A program made the position numbers and the translations under genes. DNA of 7,587 nt from Thiothrix sp. Its GTDB lineage: Bacteria; Pseudomonadota; Gammaproteobacteria; Thiotrichales; Thiotrichaceae. Of the stretch, positions 6,610-7,587 are shown one piece after another. The notes beneath the pieces were generated by a model. That model was not told the origin of the DNA. It saw only the letters and a program-made list of their open reading frames with translations, and searched no databases. The stretch covers positions 1-7,587 of the forward strand of contig DRMA01000159.1 in NCBI GenBank assembly GCA_011375245.1, in the 5' to 3' direction. Within the stretch, counting starts at the first letter, position 1, and each line of letters opens with the position of its first letter.

Positions 6610-6639
6610 TGGACATAATTATTTGAACATCTGTATAAG
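6610..6639 (+). promoter_or_regulatory. Candidate promoter of the cyclophilin gene
   Basis: TGGACA (6610-6615) and TATAAG (6634-6639) each match five of six consensus bases and are 18 bases apart. Transcription would start near 6646, giving a leader of about 115 bases that includes the long hairpin. Confidence 0.45.
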
Positions 6640-6657
6640 GTTGTAAAAAATGGTTTA

Positions 6658-6701
6658 TTCTGCGTGGTAATGACTCATAAAAATAGCAATGCCATGCAGA
6701 A
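6658..6701 (+). other. Long hairpin in the cyclophilin leader
   Basis: TTCTGCGTGG (6658-6667) pairs with CCATGCAGAA (6692-6701), with one G-U pair. Two more pairs (T68-G91, A69-T90) extend it to 12 bp around a 20-base A-rich loop. No T-run follows, so it is not a plain terminator. It may be a regulatory or stabilising leader structure. Confidence 0.45.
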
Positions 6702-6741
6702 ATAGGTATTATTCCCGCCCATGGTACAAGGCTGATATGTA

Positions 6742-6759
6742 ATTATTCAGGAAAATAAT
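6742..6759 (+). promoter_or_regulatory. Ribosome site of the cyclophilin gene inside an A/T stem
   Basis: AGGA (6749-6752) lies nine bases before the ATG at 6762. It falls in the six-base loop between ATTATT (6742-6747) and AATAAT (6754-6759). The stem is weak and could be chance in AT-rich DNA, but the layout repeats that seen before nadM. Confidence 0.4.
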
Positions 6760-6761
6760 AG

Positions 6762-7373
6762 ATGAAACATTTCGTACTTATTTTAAGTTTATTTTTTATG
6801 TCTTTTGCTGGCTGTTATGCAGAAGTAGAGAAGAAGGCAGAGGCAAAACCTACAGGAGTTAAAATGTCTACAAATCCGCACGTCAAAATAGAAACAACCA
6901 TGGGGGATATTACGCTTGAGCTGGATGCTAAAAATGCACCTATTTCAACGGAAAATTTTTTATCCTATGTGAAAGAGGGCTTTTATGATGGTACGATTTT
7001 CCATCGTATTATTCCTAATTTTATGGTGCAGGGGGGGGGGATGAACCCTGATATGTCAGAAAAGAAAACCAAGGCAACGATCAAAAACGAAGCAAATAAT
7101 GGTTTGTTAAATGATCGTGGTACTGTTGCAATGGCACGCACTAATGAGCCTCACTCTGCTTCGTCACAGTTTTTTATTAATATAAAAGATAATGCTTTCC
7201 TTAACTTTAAAAGCGAAGATATGCAAGGTTGGGGTTATGCTGTTTTTGGTAAAGTAATAGAAGGCATGGATATTGTTGATAAAATTGTAGCAATGGATCG
7301 AGGGAATATGGGCTTCCATCAAGATGTGCCTAAAGAATCCATTATTATGAATAAAGTTAGTATTATTGAATAG
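6762..7373 (+). CDS. Cyclophilin-type peptidyl-prolyl cis-trans isomerase (PpiB-like core with export signal)
   Basis: Catalyses cis-trans isomerisation of proline bonds and helps protein folding. The full frame is 203 residues. Residues 1-20 form a signal peptide (K2, hydrophobic 4-17) ending in CYA; C18 after FAG could instead be a lipoprotein cysteine, though F at -3 is unusual. A charged linker (21-38) leads to the cyclophilin domain (39-203), very close to E. coli PpiB. It has FHRIIPNFMVQGGG (80-93, catalytic R82, F87, Q90), KNEANNG (108-114), AMAR (123-126), SQFFIN (135-140) and FLNF (146-149). F146 replaces the human Trp linked to cyclosporin binding, as in E. coli enzymes. An internal ATG (M35, base 6864) has its own good ribosome site and would give a 169-residue cytosolic form. 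A run of ten G encodes the end of Q90 and G91-G93. Confidence 0.93.
   Translation: MKHFVLILSLFFMSFAGCYAEVEKKAEAKPTGVKMSTNPHVKIETTMGDITLELDAKNAPISTENFLSYVKEGFYDGTIFHRIIPNFMVQGGGMNPDMSEKKTKATIKNEANNGLLNDRGTVAMARTNEPHSASSQFFINIKDNAFLNFKSEDMQGWGYAVFGKVIEGMDIVDKIVAMDRGNMGFHQDVPKESIIMNKVSIIE
6854..6866 (+). promoter_or_regulatory. Internal ribosome site and start codon for a short cyclophilin form
   Basis: AGGAG (6854-6858) lies five bases before an in-frame ATG (6864-6866, M35). It is a better match to the Shine-Dalgarno than the one before the upstream ATG. The product would start MSTNPHVKIETTMGD, almost exactly where cytosolic PpiB proteins start. Use in the cell is inferred. Confidence 0.5.
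7031..7040 (+). repeat. G10 homopolymer in the cyclophilin active-site coding region
   Basis: Ten consecutive G's complete the Gln90 codon and supply three GGG glycine codons (91-93). Most glycine codons elsewhere in the window are GGT or GGA/GGC. A gain or loss of one base would shift the frame just after the catalytic FMVQ and truncate the enzyme. Confidence 0.9.
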
Positions 7374-7393
7374 CTTTCGCTTGTTTTTTGATA

Positions 7394-7419
7394 AGCCTCA
7401 TTGTTGTTTTAATGAGGTT
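7394..7419 (+). terminator. Possible terminator after the cyclophilin gene
   Basis: AGCCTCATT (7394-7402) pairs with AATGAGGTT (7411-7419), with one G-U pair, around loop GTTGTTTT. It starts 21 bases past the stop at 7373, a normal place for a terminator. However, the T-run (7384-7389) precedes the stem rather than following it, so termination is doubtful. Confidence 0.35.
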
Positions 7420-7423
7420 AACC

Positions 7424-7587
7424 TATAGTAAGTATTTTCTTACCGTTTATTACTTAATACTATGCTTTTATTCATCAATAAAGCTATTCTCATCGACATG
7501 GTTAAATACGTCACAAGTCGAGTAGCCTGTGAACAATTAGGTTTGCACGCCAATACATTGAGAAAATACGCCGATGAAGGAAGCATC
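7424..7587 (+). mobile_element. Left part of a probable IS607-type insertion sequence
   Basis: Inferred from the recombinase start at 7498. IS607 elements lack terminal inverted repeats, so the left end cannot be placed; the start given is nominal, after the hairpin. Short A/T-rich repeats upstream of the gene (AGTATT at 7431-7436 against AATACT at 7456-7461, GTAAG at 7428-7432 against CTTAC at 7439-7443) may belong to the element's end. Confidence 0.5.
7498..7587 (+). CDS. IS607-family serine recombinase (TnpA), N-terminal fragment
   Basis: The 30 codons at the window edge give a MerR-like helix-turn-helix start: MVKYVTSRVACEQLGLH, then ANTLRKYADEGSI. The pattern [K/S]-Y-V-[T/S]-x-x-x-A-x-x-L-G-[V/I/L]-x-x-x-T-L-R-[K/R]-[W/Y]-x-x-x-G is typical of the DNA-binding head of IS607 transposases. 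The serine recombinase catalytic domain would follow outside the window, often with a tnpB gene after it. ATG 7498 matches the family start, although an in-frame ATG at 7462 is also open. No good ribosome site precedes either. Whether the gene is intact cannot be told. Confidence 0.8.
   Translation, partial: MVKYVTSRVACEQLGLHANTLRKYADEGSI

Larger units (their letters stand above)
6518..6761 (+). other. Structured spacer between nadV and the cyclophilin gene
   Basis: This is the longest gene-free stretch (244 bases). It contains a short repeat GTTCC/GGAAC (6583-6601), a candidate promoter (6610-6639), a long hairpin (6658-6701), and a ribosome site inside an A/T-rich stem (6742-6759). No clear intrinsic terminator for nadV is visible. 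Two tiny ATG-started frames at 6650 (six codons) and 6670 (eleven codons) overlap as TAATG, but neither has independent support. Confidence 0.5.

Overview
The window looks like chromosome of an AT-rich gammaproteobacterium. galU, the PpiB-type cyclophilin and the NadV/NadM-Nudix pair have strong gammaproteobacterial character. Lipoprotein signals and a GlyGly-CTERM-like tail point to a diderm with type II secretion. A Thiotrichales/Beggiatoa-like source is only a guess. All genes are on the + strand, no gene-free stretch exceeds 300 bases, and nothing convincing is coded on the - strand.

Layout. (1) Positions 1-643 hold the 3' end of a large surface or secreted protein with bacterial Ig-like repeats and one textbook EF-hand calcium loop, closed by a good intrinsic terminator. 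(2) galU (750-1646) makes UDP-glucose and is followed by a complete tRNA-Ser(UGA) at 1734-1823. (3) Positions 1979-3927 hold a pair of related secreted proteins. The first is a small lipoprotein. The second is an aspzincin (M35, peptidyl-Lys type) zinc metalloprotease with signal peptide, propeptide-like N-domain, catalytic domain, acidic linker and GlyGly-CTERM-like tail. The lipoprotein is a free-standing version of the protease's N-domain, which suggests an inhibitor or chaperone partner. (4) Positions 3933-6517 hold a two-gene NAD salvage operon. It contains a bifunctional NMN adenylyltransferase/Nudix ADP-ribose pyrophosphatase and a nicotinamide phosphoribosyltransferase (NadV). Together they convert nicotinamide plus PRPP to NMN and then NAD, and recover ribose phosphate and AMP from ADP-ribose. 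(5) A structured 244-base spacer precedes a cyclophilin gene (6762-7373) with an export signal and a second, well-placed internal start that would give a cytosolic PpiB-sized form. A G10 run lies in its active-site region. (6) The window ends inside the first 30 codons of an IS607-type serine recombinase, so a transposon begins near the right edge.

The most interesting points are the propeptide-like lipoprotein beside its protease, the possible two-compartment cyclophilin with a G10 tract, and a perfect inverted repeat that places the Shine-Dalgarno of the NAD salvage operon in a hairpin loop. All functions are inferred from sequence; no search or folding program was run.
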